NCBI RefSeq assembly: GCF_964656455.1
Contig: NC_135718.1
Span: forward strand, 48,174,014-48,238,013
Direction: 5' to 3'
Source: Halichoerus grypus
Taxonomy: Eukaryota > Chordata > Mammalia > Carnivora > Phocidae
DNA length: 64,000 nucleotides
This document shows positions 44,116 to 55,644 of the stretch, in pieces (position 1 is the stretch's first letter; every line of letters begins with the position of its first letter). A program made the translations under genes and the position numbers. The notes under the pieces were generated by a model. The model saw only the letters and a program-made list of their open reading frames with translations. It was not told the origin of the DNA and searched no databases.

Positions 44116-45104
44116 ATGGAAGGCAGAGGCAGGGAAGGCTGTGAAGATGGCCACCTGTCTCCCAAGACAGCTCCCTGTTCCACTCATTGTTCCCAGGGCC
44201 CCCCAGTGAGCCCCCCGCTCTCCTGTGCAGACGTCAGCATTTGGGCTGTGTGAGGGCCAGGAAACACTTGACTCACATAAGATCATCCTTCTCCTCATTG
44301 TTTCCCTTTTCCAATAAGGAAAAAAAATGCCTTTGGTCTCTGCCCACAGCTGTACCAGTTGTGATATCCAGCCTGGCACGACAGGCACACGGAGGTAGTC
44401 TCCACGGAGAGGCTGTGTTGGCCAGCAGTGGAAGGACAGAACCATCCGGACACCTGTCTGAGCTCACGCCTGGGCAAGCTTGGCATTTCCCAACAGACAT
44501 GGCAAAGCACCTCCCCGGGAGTGGGTCAGCTCAGAAAGACTCCCTGTACGGAAAACAAAGCTTAGAAACCCCATCAGCAGGAGGTGAAACCCATTCCTAA
44601 AATAAATAGAACCCAGCCATTCACTGTGTCTCTACAGCTCACTCACAGCTGAAACACCCAACCTAAGTATGTTTTATTTGGTGCTTCTTTCATAGCTTGT
44701 CAATAAATATTTTCAGTTTAAAAAAAAATGTTTTGACTTCCTTGCAGGAATATGTACTCTCTTATATTTAAAAAAAAAAAAAAACTAAAGCTTTATGATC
44801 AAATTTTTTAGCGAACGGATAGAAATCCAAAGGGAAAATATATTGTGAAATATGCAAAACAAGCCTCCCCACTCTCCATTAAAAAAAACAACACAGCAGC
44901 ACACATGCAACTCCCCAGCTCATTCTCCAGAGCCCCAGAAACCTCCTTGCCCTTGGCAGCCAGGCCGTGGAGAGCCTCCCCAAATCCCCACCATCTGGCA
45001 TTTTTGTCTGCAAAGCACAGGCCCTTCTACCCTGGGCTGCCTGCCCACTCGCGGATGGAGGCCAGGCGCTGGCGGGGACTGCCTGGGCTTTGCCTCCCTG
45101 CTAG
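44116..45104. other. Unassigned sequence
   Basis: No gene. Contains A-tracts at 44710-44725, 44769-44784 and 44881-44888. A 137-codon open frame (44187-44600) has no recognisable product. Confidence 0.4.
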
Positions 45105-46052
45105 GTGTACACACACACACACACACACACACACGCTCTAACACGAACACTCTCAGCCCTGCTGCTTCCTGGCCCTGCACAGTGTGCTCAGGCCAGGCCT
45201 GCCACCTCTGTCCTGACCCCACCTTCCCCACACACCAGCCAAGGGGGTCCAAATGTCAGAGAGAGGGTGAGGGAGGAAGCAGCTAGACTGGGGTGGGCGG
45301 AGAAAGGCCCTGGGGGGTTAAGTGGGCAGGTGGCAGGGAGGGCTTCATTTGTTGGACCATCTGGCAGAAGCAAAGGAAAGGCACCCAGCTCCACAGCCCA
45401 GGACGCTCCTGCACACACACTTACATACACTCACATGTGCACATGCCCACACACACATGCATATACAACCACATGCACACACATATGGACATCCACACAC
45501 GCGCACAGAATCCCAGAGAATCCCACACACATAAAGACACACTCACACACACATCCTCTTCGACGTGTGTACACATAAATGTACATAAATGGGCACCTGC
45601 ACACACATACACAAGCATATGCACAAATATGCATACCCACCCATAGAGTCATACACGTACTCACACTCATGCATACGCCCATGCGTACAGATAAGACACA
45701 ACCACACGCATGCATATTAAACTAATACCCATATGTAGTCAAACATAGGTGAACATACTTACACACATGATCACATACTCCCACACTCATCCATTCTCTC
45801 ACACGCACCCGTACACACCATGCATAAATACATAAACAGGTGTGTGTACATATACACGCCTGCAGATACACAGTACACACGCACAAATGCACGTGCACAC
45901 ACGTATATACTCCTGCCCATGCTCTCCCGCTCCCACACAATACAGATGCACCCATATCCCTAGACACTCTCTCACATGCACACCCCTGCACACGTTCATA
46001 CATGTACACAAATGCTTGCGTACACGTGGACGTAAATACACAACTACGTTGT
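45105..46052 (+). repeat. Long degenerate CA-rich tract, left part
   Basis: Begins with an almost pure (CA)n at 45109-45134. After about 280 bp of normal sequence it continues (45410-46045) as imperfect CA/CATA/CACG units. Open frames of threonine-histidine repeats on one strand and cysteine-valine repeats on the other are products of the CA repeat and are not genes. Confidence 0.9.
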
Positions 46053-46427
46053 TCTAATCCGTTCAGGCTGCTTTAATCAAATACCATAGACTGGGTGGCT
46101 TCAACAATAAGCATTTGTTTCTCACAGTTCTGGAGGCTGGGAAGTCCAAGATCAAGATGCTGGCCGACTGGGTGTCTGGTAGGACTGTCTTCCTGGCTTG
46201 TGAACAGCCGCCTTCTAGCTACATCCCCGCGTGGCAGAGAGGGAGCGCTCCCGGGTCTCTTGCTTTTTTTATAAGGGCGTTCATGCCATCATGAGCGCCC
46301 CACTCTCACGACCTCATTTAACCCTATTTAACTCACAAAGATCCCACCTCCAAACACCATTACACTGGGGCTAGGGTTACAGTATATGAATTTGGGAGGC
46401 TGGGCATATATTCAGTCCATAGCACAC
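46053..46427 (-). mobile_element. MaLR (MLT1-class) LTR inside the CA tract
   Basis: 'aaataccatagactgggtgg', 'tctcacagttctggaggctg', 'cctcatttaaccctatttaa' and the end 'gcatatattcagtccatagc' match the copy at 6945-7318, same orientation. CA-rich sequence abuts both ends. Confidence 0.85.
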
Positions 46428-46830
46428 ACACAAACAGACATGCACACCCATACGCAGTCACACGTATGCACAGACCCCTGCACACTTGCGGATGCAATCA
46501 CACGTGCACATGCTTATATCAACACAAAGACTCAGGTATACAGTCAAAACACATGCACATCCACACAATCCCCTACCCACACATACACACCCACACTCAG
46601 ACACACCCATACACGTACACGTGCTCACAAGTACACAGACACGTCTACTCATGCAAACATATCCATACAATCCCACACACTGAAAGACACTGATGCACAT
46701 ATACACTTCCTCACATGCACACACTTCTACAATTACATAAGTGCATATATGAGCATACAAATACTCAATCACATGCACACACATATATATGCCCATTCTC
46801 TCTCTCTCTCTCATACATATACACAGACAC
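46428..46830 (+). repeat. Long degenerate CA-rich tract, right part
   Basis: The same kind of imperfect CA/CATA array resumes directly after the LTR and ends in a (CT)n run at 46797-46812. The 249-codon open frame starting at 46386 is repeat-derived. Confidence 0.9.
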
Positions 46831-47059
46831 AGACAGCCTGCTGGCCATCTTTTCTTCCCATTAAGAAAAATCACATTCACTGCCAATATGCAGGAGGCTC
46901 CGGGGCGGGGGGGGGTCACAGCAGTAAATCTGCAGGAGTGAGAACAGCTGCCATCATTCCCCCCTATCCCCAACATGAACCCACATTTACCCTCCCCTGC
47001 CTTTACCACCTCGGCGCCATCTGCTGTCCCCCAGGGGGACACCTGGTCCAGTGTTCCCA
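46831..47059. other. Unassigned sequence
   Basis: No repeat recognised. A G-run lies at 46902-46914. Confidence 0.35.
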
Positions 47060-47180
47060 AGCCTGGCCACATAGCAGAATCACTCGGGCACTGTCCACCA
47101 ACACTGACCCTGGGACCCTAATCCAATTGATCTGAGGTGGGACCTGGGTATTGAGTTGGGATTTTTAAGTTCTACAGCCT
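47060..47180. mobile_element. hAT (MER5-like) transposon fragment
   Basis: 'cacatagcagaatcactcgg', 'accctaatccaattgatctg' and 'aggtgggacctgggtattga' match the MER5-type palindromic layout. Confidence 0.65.
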
Positions 47181-47184
47181 CTCT

Positions 47185-47375
47185 GGCATAAATCCCCATC
47201 CCAGCTCCATAACTTCAGAGAACTTAAGCAGAAATTACTTTCTCCATCTCTAAAATGGGAGAAACAATAATGCCTATTTTATAGGTTGTTCTATGGATTA
47301 AATCAGATAATCCATCCAAATCACACACTACCTAGCCCCTAGTCAGAGTGCATAAATGTTAGCTATTGTTACTAT
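47185..47375 (+). mobile_element. MIR SINE
   Basis: 'cagctccataacttcagaga', 'ctccatctctaaaatgggag', 'ttataggttgttctatggat' match sense MIR. Confidence 0.85.
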
Positions 47376-47734
47376 TACTGGTTTTATTCTACCACAGTAT
47401 TTTCCTGGAAAATGTTGAGTCCAAAATTTAAAAAAAACTGACAGTAACCCCTGAAATCTGTATGACCCAGAAACCATCTGGGGCCATCTGGTCAACCTCC
47501 TTCTGACCCCTTGCCCCTGCAGGACCAACAGTGCATCGGTGCTTGTACCACCCAGAAGTCAGCCTGAGGGATTGAGCATCACCCTCTCCCTGCTTGTTGT
47601 TTTCTTCTCCTCTTATTTTCTTTAGTACAATAACAACAAAGACATCCTCCTACACATGCCTAAGGATGCACAATCTAGAGTGGGCTCCCACCCTCCAGGG
47701 CTGCCATCCCTCTGACGTGTCAGAGGTGTCCAGT
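47376..47734. other. Unassigned sequence
   Basis: No repeat or gene recognised. Confidence 0.35.
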
Positions 47735-47830
47735 CCCCACTTTTGTGATGAGAAAGCAGAGCCACAGAGAGCTTAGCAATGTGCCCCAAGTCACATAGTT
47801 CTCAAGCAGCAGATGTGTCTGGTTCCACCT
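47735..47830 (-). mobile_element. MIR SINE fragment, antisense
   Basis: 'tttgtgatgagaaagcagag' and 'gccccaagtcacatagttct' match reverse MIR. Confidence 0.65.
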
Positions 47831-48239
47831 CCAGAGTTTTCTCCACTGACATCCTGCCAGGCTGTGAATCCTCCACTGCCATTCTCTGTGTCCCCTTCAT
47901 ACTCTGTACTCCCCTCCCCTCCACTCAGAGGTCCTTCACAGCCAGGGTGGCCTGCCACTCTCATCAGGAGAACAAGGGGTGTCACAGACTTGATGGGTAA
48001 GCACTTAACACCATAGTGAGAAGTAGTTGATTACAGTCCTATTCTGGAAATGCTTAAAATGGAGGGAGAAAGAGAAGGCAACCAACACTGGTCAATGGAC
48101 CTCCGATTTCACTACTTTACTAAAAGCAGGAACTAGACAAGAGGGAAGAAGCAGACAAGACCAGTATTTCTGACTACCTCATAGGCCTGAGGCACTGTGA
48201 AGACACGACTTGATATTGTAGGGAAGACAGAAGAAAATG
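47831..48239. other. Unassigned sequence
   Basis: No repeat or gene recognised. Confidence 0.35.
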
Positions 48240-48325
48240 CAGGTTCAGAGCACCAAGTTGGCTTGCGTTCCAGCTGCACCACGTCCTAGCTATGTGATCT
48301 TACTGTCGTACCTTCTTTGAAGGGT
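48240..48325 (+). mobile_element. MIR SINE fragment
   Basis: 'cttgcgttccagctgcacca' and 'tagctatgtgatcttactgt' match the sense MIR 5' half. Confidence 0.6.
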
Positions 48326-48659
48326 ACAGAGGGGTCTGATGAGGTCATACCTGGAATATGATCATCTGGTGCTGGAACACCCAAAGAACGCAGGAAACGT
48401 TGGCTATTTCAATCTTATTAACTATTATCCATATTTCAAAGTTTTATTAAAGAACCACGGTCCAAGTGAGGACTCCAGATTATTTCAAAATATATTCTAT
48501 TTTGAGGGAACACTGGCTGGACTCTGTTGCTGGTACCGAACTCCCAGGGTTATCTCATTGTTCCCCACATGTAACCATGGAGGCGGGACAGCCCTGTTCC
48601 CAAGGAGTTTAGAGGCTCCTAGAGAAGAATGACAAGTTAGGAAGAAACACAATATAAGG
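48326..48659. other. Unassigned sequence
   Basis: No feature recognised. A 97-codon open frame (48339-48632, plus) has no recognisable product. Confidence 0.35.
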
Positions 48660-48800
48660 AACTAGATGAAAAATGAATAAAATGATCCATGCCCACATGC
48701 AAATAAGGCAAATGAGATTCGGAGAAGCAAAATAATTTGCCCAAGGACACGCCGCCAATAAAGGGCAGGGCCTGCAACTCAGGCGTGTCCTGATGCCAAA
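48660..48800 (-). mobile_element. MIR SINE fragment, antisense
   Basis: 'gcaaatgagattcggagaag', 'atttgcccaaggacacgccg' match reverse MIR. Confidence 0.7.
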
Positions 48801-49089
48801 TCTAATGCTCTTTGCACCAAACATATGAGCTCAGGGGACTCGATTTTTAGAGCAAATAGAAACTCTCGCAGACTGGGGGGTGGGTTCTGATAGAAAGAGT
48901 GGTCTAAACCCCTGAGTGACTCAAACTTGACGGAAACCAGAAGTCTTTGAGAATGACTAACGAAGATCAAATGGGAAGTTTTGAAACTCCCATCCATAAA
49001 CACAGCAAAATACATAATCCATCCAGGAGTGACCCTCACAGGAGATAACATGGCATTTTCGGAGAGGTCTCCAAGAGCTGAACAAACAA

Positions 49090-49805
49090 ACACATTGTAT
49101 TTCTACATTTGAAGAAGGCCTATTGAGAAAATGTTCATTTTTCCAATTTAGTGCATGGCTTTAACTGATTCTAACCAAAATCCTAAGGGAATTTTCTTTA
49201 GAACTTGTAAAAATGATTCTAAGTTTCATCTGGAAGAATGAATAGATAGCGTTGGGAATGAAAATATTGAAAAAAAGAAACACCGGGACGGCTAGGTACA
49301 CTGGATACGAAAACTTATTCATACATGTACAAAGTTCAACGTGGGTATTGGTGCAACAACACACAGGTCAACACAACAGAATATGCAACCAGAAACATGC
49401 TGGCAAATGCAAGAACCTAATATCAAGTCAAGGACACTTCACAAACCAGTGAGAACAGGATGGGCTGTTCAATAAGCGGAGTTGAAAAAATTGGGTATCT
49501 GGGAAAAAATCCTGTTAGAGCCTCATCTCACAGCATTATATCTTTAAAAAAAAACACTAGAAGAAAATGTAGTTGAATATCTGGCATCTCTCTAAGTACA
49601 AACGTAAACATCAGGATGAACTACAATGGAAAACATCAAGATTCAACTATGTACAAATTTGAAACTTCTGGAAGTCAAAAATCAATATATGACAATGGTT
49701 GAAGCTGGGCGGTGGGTACGGGGGTGGTGGGTTTAAATTATGCTATCTGCTCTGCTTTTGTGTATGCTTAAAAACGTCCAAATAAATAAAAATATTTTTA
49801 AAAAA
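49090..49805 (+). mobile_element. L1 LINE 3' part, sense, old
   Basis: 'cttgtaaaaatgattctaag', 'ttcatctggaagaatgaata' are L1 ORF2 C-terminal sequence. 'gtgggtacgggggtggtggg' and 'gcttttgtgtatgcttaaaa' resemble an L1M 3' UTR end. Frames are broken. Confidence 0.75.
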
Positions 49806-49809
49806 TAAA

Positions 49810-49990
49810 GGGGACGCCTAGGTGGCTCAGTGGGTTAAGCATCTGCCTTTGGCTCGGGTCATGATCCCGGGTCCTGGGATCAAGCCCCACATTGGGCTCC
49901 CTGCTCAGTGGGGAGCCTGCTTCTCCCTCTGCCTGCCACTCCCCCTGCTTGTGCTCTCTCTCTTTGACAAATAAATAAAAATCTTTTTTA
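49810..49990 (+). mobile_element. CAN-SINE
   Basis: Sense copy from 'ggggacgcctaggtggctca' to 'aaataaataaaaatcttttt'. Its A-rich end abuts the left TSD of the next L1. No clear TSD of its own. Confidence 0.9.
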
Positions 49991-50010
49991 AAAAAGTCCA
50001 TGGTTATAAA

Positions 50011-50556
50011 GAAGATGTGTCATATATATATTTATATTTATATATAATGGAATATATATATTGTATACTTATATGTAATGGAATATTATATAGCCATAAA
50101 AAAAAAGAATGGGACCTTGCCATTTGCATCAACATGGATGGACCTAGAGGGTATTATGCGAAGTGAAACAAGTCAGACAGAGAAAGGCAAATACCATATG
50201 ATTTCACTTATATGTTGAACATAAAAAATAAGACAAATGAACAAACACAAAAAAGCAGAAACAGATCCATAAATACAGAGAACAAACAGATGATTGATAG
50301 AGGGGAGGTGTGTAGGGGGATGGGCAAGATGGGTGAAGGGGAGTGGGAGGTACAGGCTTCCAGTTATGGAATGAATAAGTCACAGGGATGAAAGGTACAA
50401 GCATAGGGAATATAGTCAGTGGTATTACAATAACACTGTATGATGACAGATGTCTATACTTTTGGTGAGCATAGCAAAATGTATAGAGTTGTCAAATCAC
50501 TATATTGCACACCAGAAACTAATGGAATGTTGTGTGTCAGCTATACTTCAATTTTT
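50011..50556 (+). mobile_element. 5'-truncated carnivore L1 with TSD
   Basis: 'ggaatattatatagccataa', 'tggatggacctagagggtat', 'catatgatttcacttatatg' (ORF2 end) and a 3' UTR 'cactatattgcacaccagaa'. The flanking TSD is aaaaagtccatggtta(t/c)aaa (49991-50010 and 50557-50576), one mismatch in 20 bp. A complete 5'-truncated retrotransposition event. AT-rich microsatellite at its 5' end. Confidence 0.9.
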
Positions 50557-50689
50557 AAAAAGTCCATGGTTACAAATTAAAGTATTTGAAAGTTTTAAAA
50601 ATTAACATAAATTTAAAAGGCAAACAACCACCAATATAGCATATGAACCATTATTATCTTTGAGGTATAAAGAGCTCCTCCAAATGACT

Positions 50690-51245
50690 AACATTCACTA
50701 AAGCATCAGTATATAAGAAGTGACCATTACCCTTCATATCCAATCCTCCTTCCACTTCCTCATGGCCTTGGATTTCCATTGAAAGACCCACAGGGTTCTG
50801 GGAGGCTGACTCCATCCCCCACGCCAAGGAGATCATGTGACTTGGCTACCCCAATCACTGCATCCCATTCCCCAGCCTTTTTGATTGACTGAGGAAGAGG
50901 CATGTGACCAAGCGAGCCCCAGCAGACTCAATCTCAGAGTTTCTGAGACCAGGGACAAAGAAGCTCTTTCTTTCCATGGACCTTAGTAGAGCCCCGGGAG
51001 CTTCTGGGAGAATGCTGGGGCCTGCAGGAAGCACCACCACCACCCCCAGAATAAAGCCAACACTAGGAAGCAGAGCCAAGAAGTCAATAGCAACAGAGAG
51101 AGGGCTCCATGACTGTTTTTTTTAAATTCAGGACCAAGTTTCACATAAAGCTGAATCTACTCCTGTTTAAATGTATTGAACAAAAATCCCATTTTTTTTC
51201 TCAGTTTCTGTTACTTGCAAACAAAATTGAGCTAACTTAAAGCCT
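50690..51245 (+). mobile_element. LTR-like element, family not recognised
   Basis: 'gcatgtgaccaagcgagccc', 'agcagactcaatctcagagt' and the end 'ctcagtttctgttacttgca' parallel the ending of 59960-60450 ('ctgagtttctgttacctgca'). Such endings occur in ERV-L/MaLR-type LTRs. Confidence 0.45.
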
Positions 51246-52109
51246 GAATGTGTAGAGATCTCAATCATGCCCCCAAGTAGAGTTCAGAGAGCAGATTTTT
51301 CACGTGGCCCCTAGGTGGTCAGGGAAGTTCAGGGAGGGCCAGTGTGGGCAGGCTTCCCCTCCCTCAGAGGTTGAGTAGGGTCTCACCTGTGCTCTGATTT
51401 CTGCTCTGACTCATCTCCAGTCTCTCCACAGCCCCCGGTTCTCTCTCCCTCTCTCTGAGGGAATAGACTCTAATCCCCTGGAATCCCCATGACAAGGCAC
51501 ACCTCCCTCAGTACCATGACTTGTCTGCCCAGGAAGGTGGAGAGACACCTAGAGGCAGGTACTCTTGGATTGTTTCGATAGAGATCCAGAATCTCCAGCC
51601 TGAAGGTCTTTTCTCCTGGCCTAAGATTAGAAAGCAGAATCAGGGAATCTTCCAGCAGGATGCAGCCAGTTTGGGGGTGGTCAAGAGTGGAGGCCAACTT
51701 CACCAGCCATCTAGATATGGCCTCTTCAACTTGACCAGGCCAAAATGGGACCTTCTCCATATACCCACAGAGGACCAAATTCTCAGTGACAGACCATTAA
51801 ATCAGAACACCAGTTGAACAAACCCAACAGCCAATGCATTCATCCACAGTGGTAGCCTTCTCTTTGTAGACTTGGAATGTTCATGCCCATATGCAGGATC
51901 CCTCCAGGTATCTCAGTCCCTGAAGTGGCCTAATGAGCATGATATTGGGGCCAATGAGGACTCAGGTCCTCCCCAGGCATGGGGGTGCCTAGTGATCTGA
52001 GGTGCCCCGGCTCACTACCTGTCCCTTCTCTTCCAGGCCCCTGAACTCGGCCCCAAAATGTATTTTGCCAAATTTGCCTCCAGGAATCCCGTTTTCCTAA
52101 GACAACTCT
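51246..52109. other. Unassigned sequence
   Basis: No gene. Two opposing open frames of about 100 codons (51470-51817) have no recognisable product. Confidence 0.4.
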
Positions 52110-52850
52110 TTTCCATAATCACTTTTGTCTATTTTTAAATTATTTCCTTTCCTAGTTGTCATTTCTGCATTCTAATTATATCTTGAGCATATTTGATAGA
52201 GAATAAAAAGGATAACTACAACAAATAAGTTAAAATGTATATTAAAATGACCCCACAACTCCCCATCCAACTGAGAGCTAGAACATCACCAGTAACTTGT
52301 ATCCACCTATCCCATCCACAGCCTTCCCCTGCAAAATAGCCACATCTTGAATTTTTGTGTTTATCATTCCTTTATGATTCTTTGCACAGTTTGCACATAT
52401 AAATGAATTCTACAATTGGAGTTATACTACACATAGTGTTCTACAGACTTGCATATTTTGCTTAGTATTATGTTTCTAAGGTGCATTCATGTTGTTCCAA
52501 AGAGCTGAGGTTTGTCCATTTGAACTGCTGCATGTTATACCTCTGTGTAAAAGTGTATCCTGATGTCTATGTCCCTTCACCTGTCTACAGACGTTGATGT
52601 TGTCTCAGTTGTTGAGGGCTTTGTGCTGTACTAAACATGCTGCTATAAACATTTCTGCACATGTCTGCATACATGTAATGTTCATATGCAAGAGGCTCTC
52701 TGGGGTCTACACCTGGGAGGGGCATGGCTGGGTCAGTGGATATTCAAATGTTCAATTTCACAAGAAAATGTCTAACTGTGTTCCCACAGCCTCTCTTTAT
52801 GTGGTTGCCAGTATTATTGTACCCCATGTATTCACTCCCCAACCTGTAAG
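52110..52850 (-). mobile_element. L1 LINE 3' region, antisense, old
   Basis: 'tttgcttagtattatgtttc', 'gtgcattcatgttgttccaa', 'aaacatgctgctataaacat' and 'ggcatggctgggtcagtgga' match a diverged antisense L1M. Confidence 0.75.
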
Positions 52851-52854
52851 AGGA

Positions 52855-53222
52855 TTGATAATCAATCTCTACCCCTGCCTGTGGCATGCAGTGTCTTGCT
52901 GTGGATGGAGTATACCTCCCTGCCATGTGACTTGCATGGACCAACAGAACATGACAAGAAATGAGGAGTACCTTATCTAAGCAGAAACTTTAAGAGCCAC
53001 CACAAGGTGCTGCCTTTGTTCTTTTTCCCCTCTGCCATGAGATTATCACGTCCTTACTGGAGGCTGTTCCACCACTCTGGATCCTTGGATGAAGATACAT
53101 GGAGCAGAGCTGTAGCCATCCTAAGTGACAAAAATTATGAGAGAGAAATAAGCCATTATTATAAGCCAATGAATTTGGGGGCTGTTTGTTACTGCATCAT
53201 AATACAGCAAAACCTGCCTGAC
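52855..53222 (+). mobile_element. MaLR (MLT1-class) LTR
   Basis: 'gagagagaaataagccatta', 'gaatttgggggctgtttgtt' and 'actgcatcataatacagcaa' followed by 'gcctgacaca' are the characteristic end of MLT1-type LTRs. Solo, sense. Confidence 0.8.
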
Positions 53223-53224
53223 AC

Positions 53225-53350
53225 AAGATATTCAACAAAAATTTACTGAGCATCTCCCACATGCCGGGCACGGTGCTGGGTTCTGTGAAAGTAATGATGG
53301 CCAAGATAAACAAGGTCATGGCTTCCTGGGGTTCACACTCTACACAAGCA
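53225..53350 (-). mobile_element. L2 LINE end, antisense
   Basis: 'ttcaacaaaaatttactgag', 'catgccgggcacggtgctgg' and 'gcttcctggggttcacactc' are the reverse L2 end, abutting the MaLR LTR. Confidence 0.8.
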
Positions 53351-54135
53351 GCAGGTCCCAAAGGCCCCCGAGATTTTCAAGTATAGCTCCCAGGAACAAA
53401 CTCATCAGTTAAGACTCCTTCTGTCAGAAGTGATGCACTTGATAAAGAAACATGGAAATTTGTGGATTCTTATAAACAGAAAGTCCAGGCATGAAGCTTG
53501 AAGCGGGGATGGATCCAGGAGCAAACAATATTATTGGGGCCCATGCTCGCTCTCTCTCTCATTCTTTCTCTCTCTGTTGTTTTCCTGTGTTTGTCCCCAT
53601 GCCCAGACACCAGTCGATCCAGGCTACACCTCCTTAGCTCTAAGATCACCAACTCAAACAAAGTCCTGGCCTGACTCCCAGAGCCAGATTGGTGCACAAG
53701 CCCATCCCTGAGCCAATCAATGTCCAGGGAGATGGGACACACTGATTGGTCCAGGCCTGGGTCACATACCACCCCTGGAGCTGGTGAGGAAGTCACCCTA
53801 CCCAAACCACACGGGCCAAGAAGACGGTAGGGGGTGGATACCTTCAGGAAAAATCAGGGCACGCTTACCAGAAGGGAAAGCAGATTCTAGACAGGCAAAC
53901 CAGCAATGCCCTTACTGAAGCCAGCTCCCACTGGCTCATGAGACGACGGTACGCATCTCTTCCAAACTCCACATTCAGGGACATCATGTTGGCCGTATGA
54001 GATCAGCCACTGTGGGGGTGTTTACACCAAAGGAAGAGGCAGGCACTGCACATCAGGGCTGTAATTTCCCCAGAGAACCAGTTGTTGTGCATTTACCAGC
54101 ACACCACTGCCCCTAACTCTGCTGCAGCCTGAAAG

Positions 54136-54138
<3 letters not shown>
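53351..54138. other. Unassigned sequence
   Basis: No repeat or gene recognised. A CT-rich patch at 53545-53578. Confidence 0.4.
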
Positions 54139-54185
<47 letters not shown>

Positions 54186-54208
54186 ACGCACGCACACGCA
54201 TGCATGCA
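54139..54208 (+). repeat. (TG)n with CG-containing alternating extension
   Basis: About 22 TG units followed by TACACGCACGCACACGCATG and TCGA-free alternation to 54208. All 70 bp alternate pyrimidine-purine without a break, the sequence type that most readily adopts Z-DNA. Confidence 0.9.
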
Positions 54209-55010
54209 AGTTTAAATTTGCTTTCTCTGCATCAGAAATCACAAATGCAGGCATTGGCTATAAACTCCAGTATAATTTGGTGAGCTGTACCTCTTCACTT
54301 GGGCTATTAAATCATTTCCCCTCCAAAGGTACACATGTTGCGGCATAAGGAGCAAACTGTTGACAGATGGTGGAGAAACTTCACAGGCCCATAATTGAGA
54401 CTTATTTTCATACATTTGTGCCAGTTTGAAATCTAATTGCCAATAAAACAATACTGTGATACTGCCACATCTAATACCTCTGCCCCTCTCCAAAGTTACA
54501 CTTGAATCCACTAGTAAATTCTAATCTCCCAGAGAAAAATATTTGCCCCTCTCCATCGGAAAAGCAGAGCTATAAATCCACGTACAGTGGTTCATTTTCA
54601 AATGCGAACTTCCTTTCCCAGGTCCCCAAAGAGCCCTCACTCGGCTAATGTTAGTGCCTGCCTGAGAGCAGTAGATATTCTTTGTTTACTTGACAGAAGC
54701 ACAGATGTGGCTTAGTGAATCTGTGATGAGGTCTTTTGCAGAGAAATGCTTTGATAGGCTAGGTTGCCCTCCCTCTTTGGAGTGACTCGGTACCATGTCT
54801 GGAGGTATTTTGCCCCAATTGTAGAAAAGTGGCCAGAGGCCCATCACTGTCCACTGAGCAAGGGAAGGTGGAGGAACTCAGAACCCCCCTCCTTGCTTTT
54901 CTGTTTTCACTCTCCTGATGAAAAGGTTCGAGGATAGATCAATCCAGATCAATTGAGACTGTAAATAAAAAACGGGCTTTCAGTTAGATGAAGGAGAGCA
55001 GGGGCTGGGT
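54209..55010. promoter_or_regulatory. Candidate conserved non-coding element
   Basis: About 800 bp of AT-rich, repeat-free sequence unlike its repeat-dense neighbours. It includes TGTTTAC (forkhead-type core, about 54682-54688), ATTAAAT and TAATTG homeodomain-type cores and CAATAAAACAAT near 54441-54452. No coding signature. The regulatory call is inferred from the absence of repeats and composition; conservation is not shown here. Confidence 0.3.
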
Positions 55011-55099
55011 TCATTTGTGTCTACTGAAAAACACAACCTGTCACCTCAAACCACAAGCCTGCTAGTAGTAGTCATGGTCATCGTTCACAAGTCAGAGCT

Positions 55100-55325
55100 T
55101 TGCCCAACGTACAAAGAAATCGTTATTGCAGGCTGAGTCTGTGCCAGGTCTGTGCCAAGCCCAGAGATGGTGTAGTGAATACAGCAAACACGGCCCTTGC
55201 CTCCATGGTCTTCACGTGAGCCCTGGATGGGGGTTTTTATCTTCCCTATCATACAGACAGTAAGCTGAGGCTCAGAGTGGCCAAATAATTCTTCCTCCAG
55301 GATGCACAGTGATTAGGGGAGGAGT
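55100..55325 (-). mobile_element. MIR-family SINE, antisense
   Basis: 'gggtttttatcttccctatc', 'agtaagctgaggctcagagt', 'ctccaggatgcacagtgatt' match reverse MIR; the 5' part is L2/MIR-like. Confidence 0.65.
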
Positions 55326-55394
55326 GACTTAGCAGACTGAGATCCATCTGATTTACCTCCCGGCCCAGTTCTGTTGTTACAGGGATTCAGTGAG

Positions 55395-55592
55395 AGGGGC
55401 ACCTGGATGGCTCAGTTGGCTAAGCATCCAACTCTTGCTTTCAGTTCAGGTCATGATCTCAGGGTCATGAGATTGAGCCCCACATTGGGCTCCATGCTCA
55501 GTGTGGAGTCCTCTTGAGATTCTCTCCCTCTGCCCCTCCATCCCCTACTCTCTCTCTCTCTCAAATAAATAAATTAAAAAAAAAAAAAAAAA
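55395..55592 (+). mobile_element. CAN-SINE
   Basis: Sense copy from 'aggggcacctggatggctca' to a long A-tract. TSD agggattcagtgag (55381-55394) against aaggattcagtgaa (near 55594-55607), so a somewhat aged insertion. Confidence 0.92.
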
Positions 55593-55644
55593 CAAGGATT
55601 CAGTGAAATAGTTAACTATGGAAGCTTTAAAAAGTTTGGTTTCT

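Noticed and set aside
45410..46045. Regularly spaced repeats that could suggest a CRISPR-like array
   Set aside because: This is degenerate CA microsatellite DNA in a mammalian genome; no fixed repeat-spacer structure.
46386..47135. 249-codon open frame, the longest in the window
   Set aside because: Mostly threonine-histidine repeats from the CA tract, preceded by a MaLR LTR; no domain and no gene-like composition.
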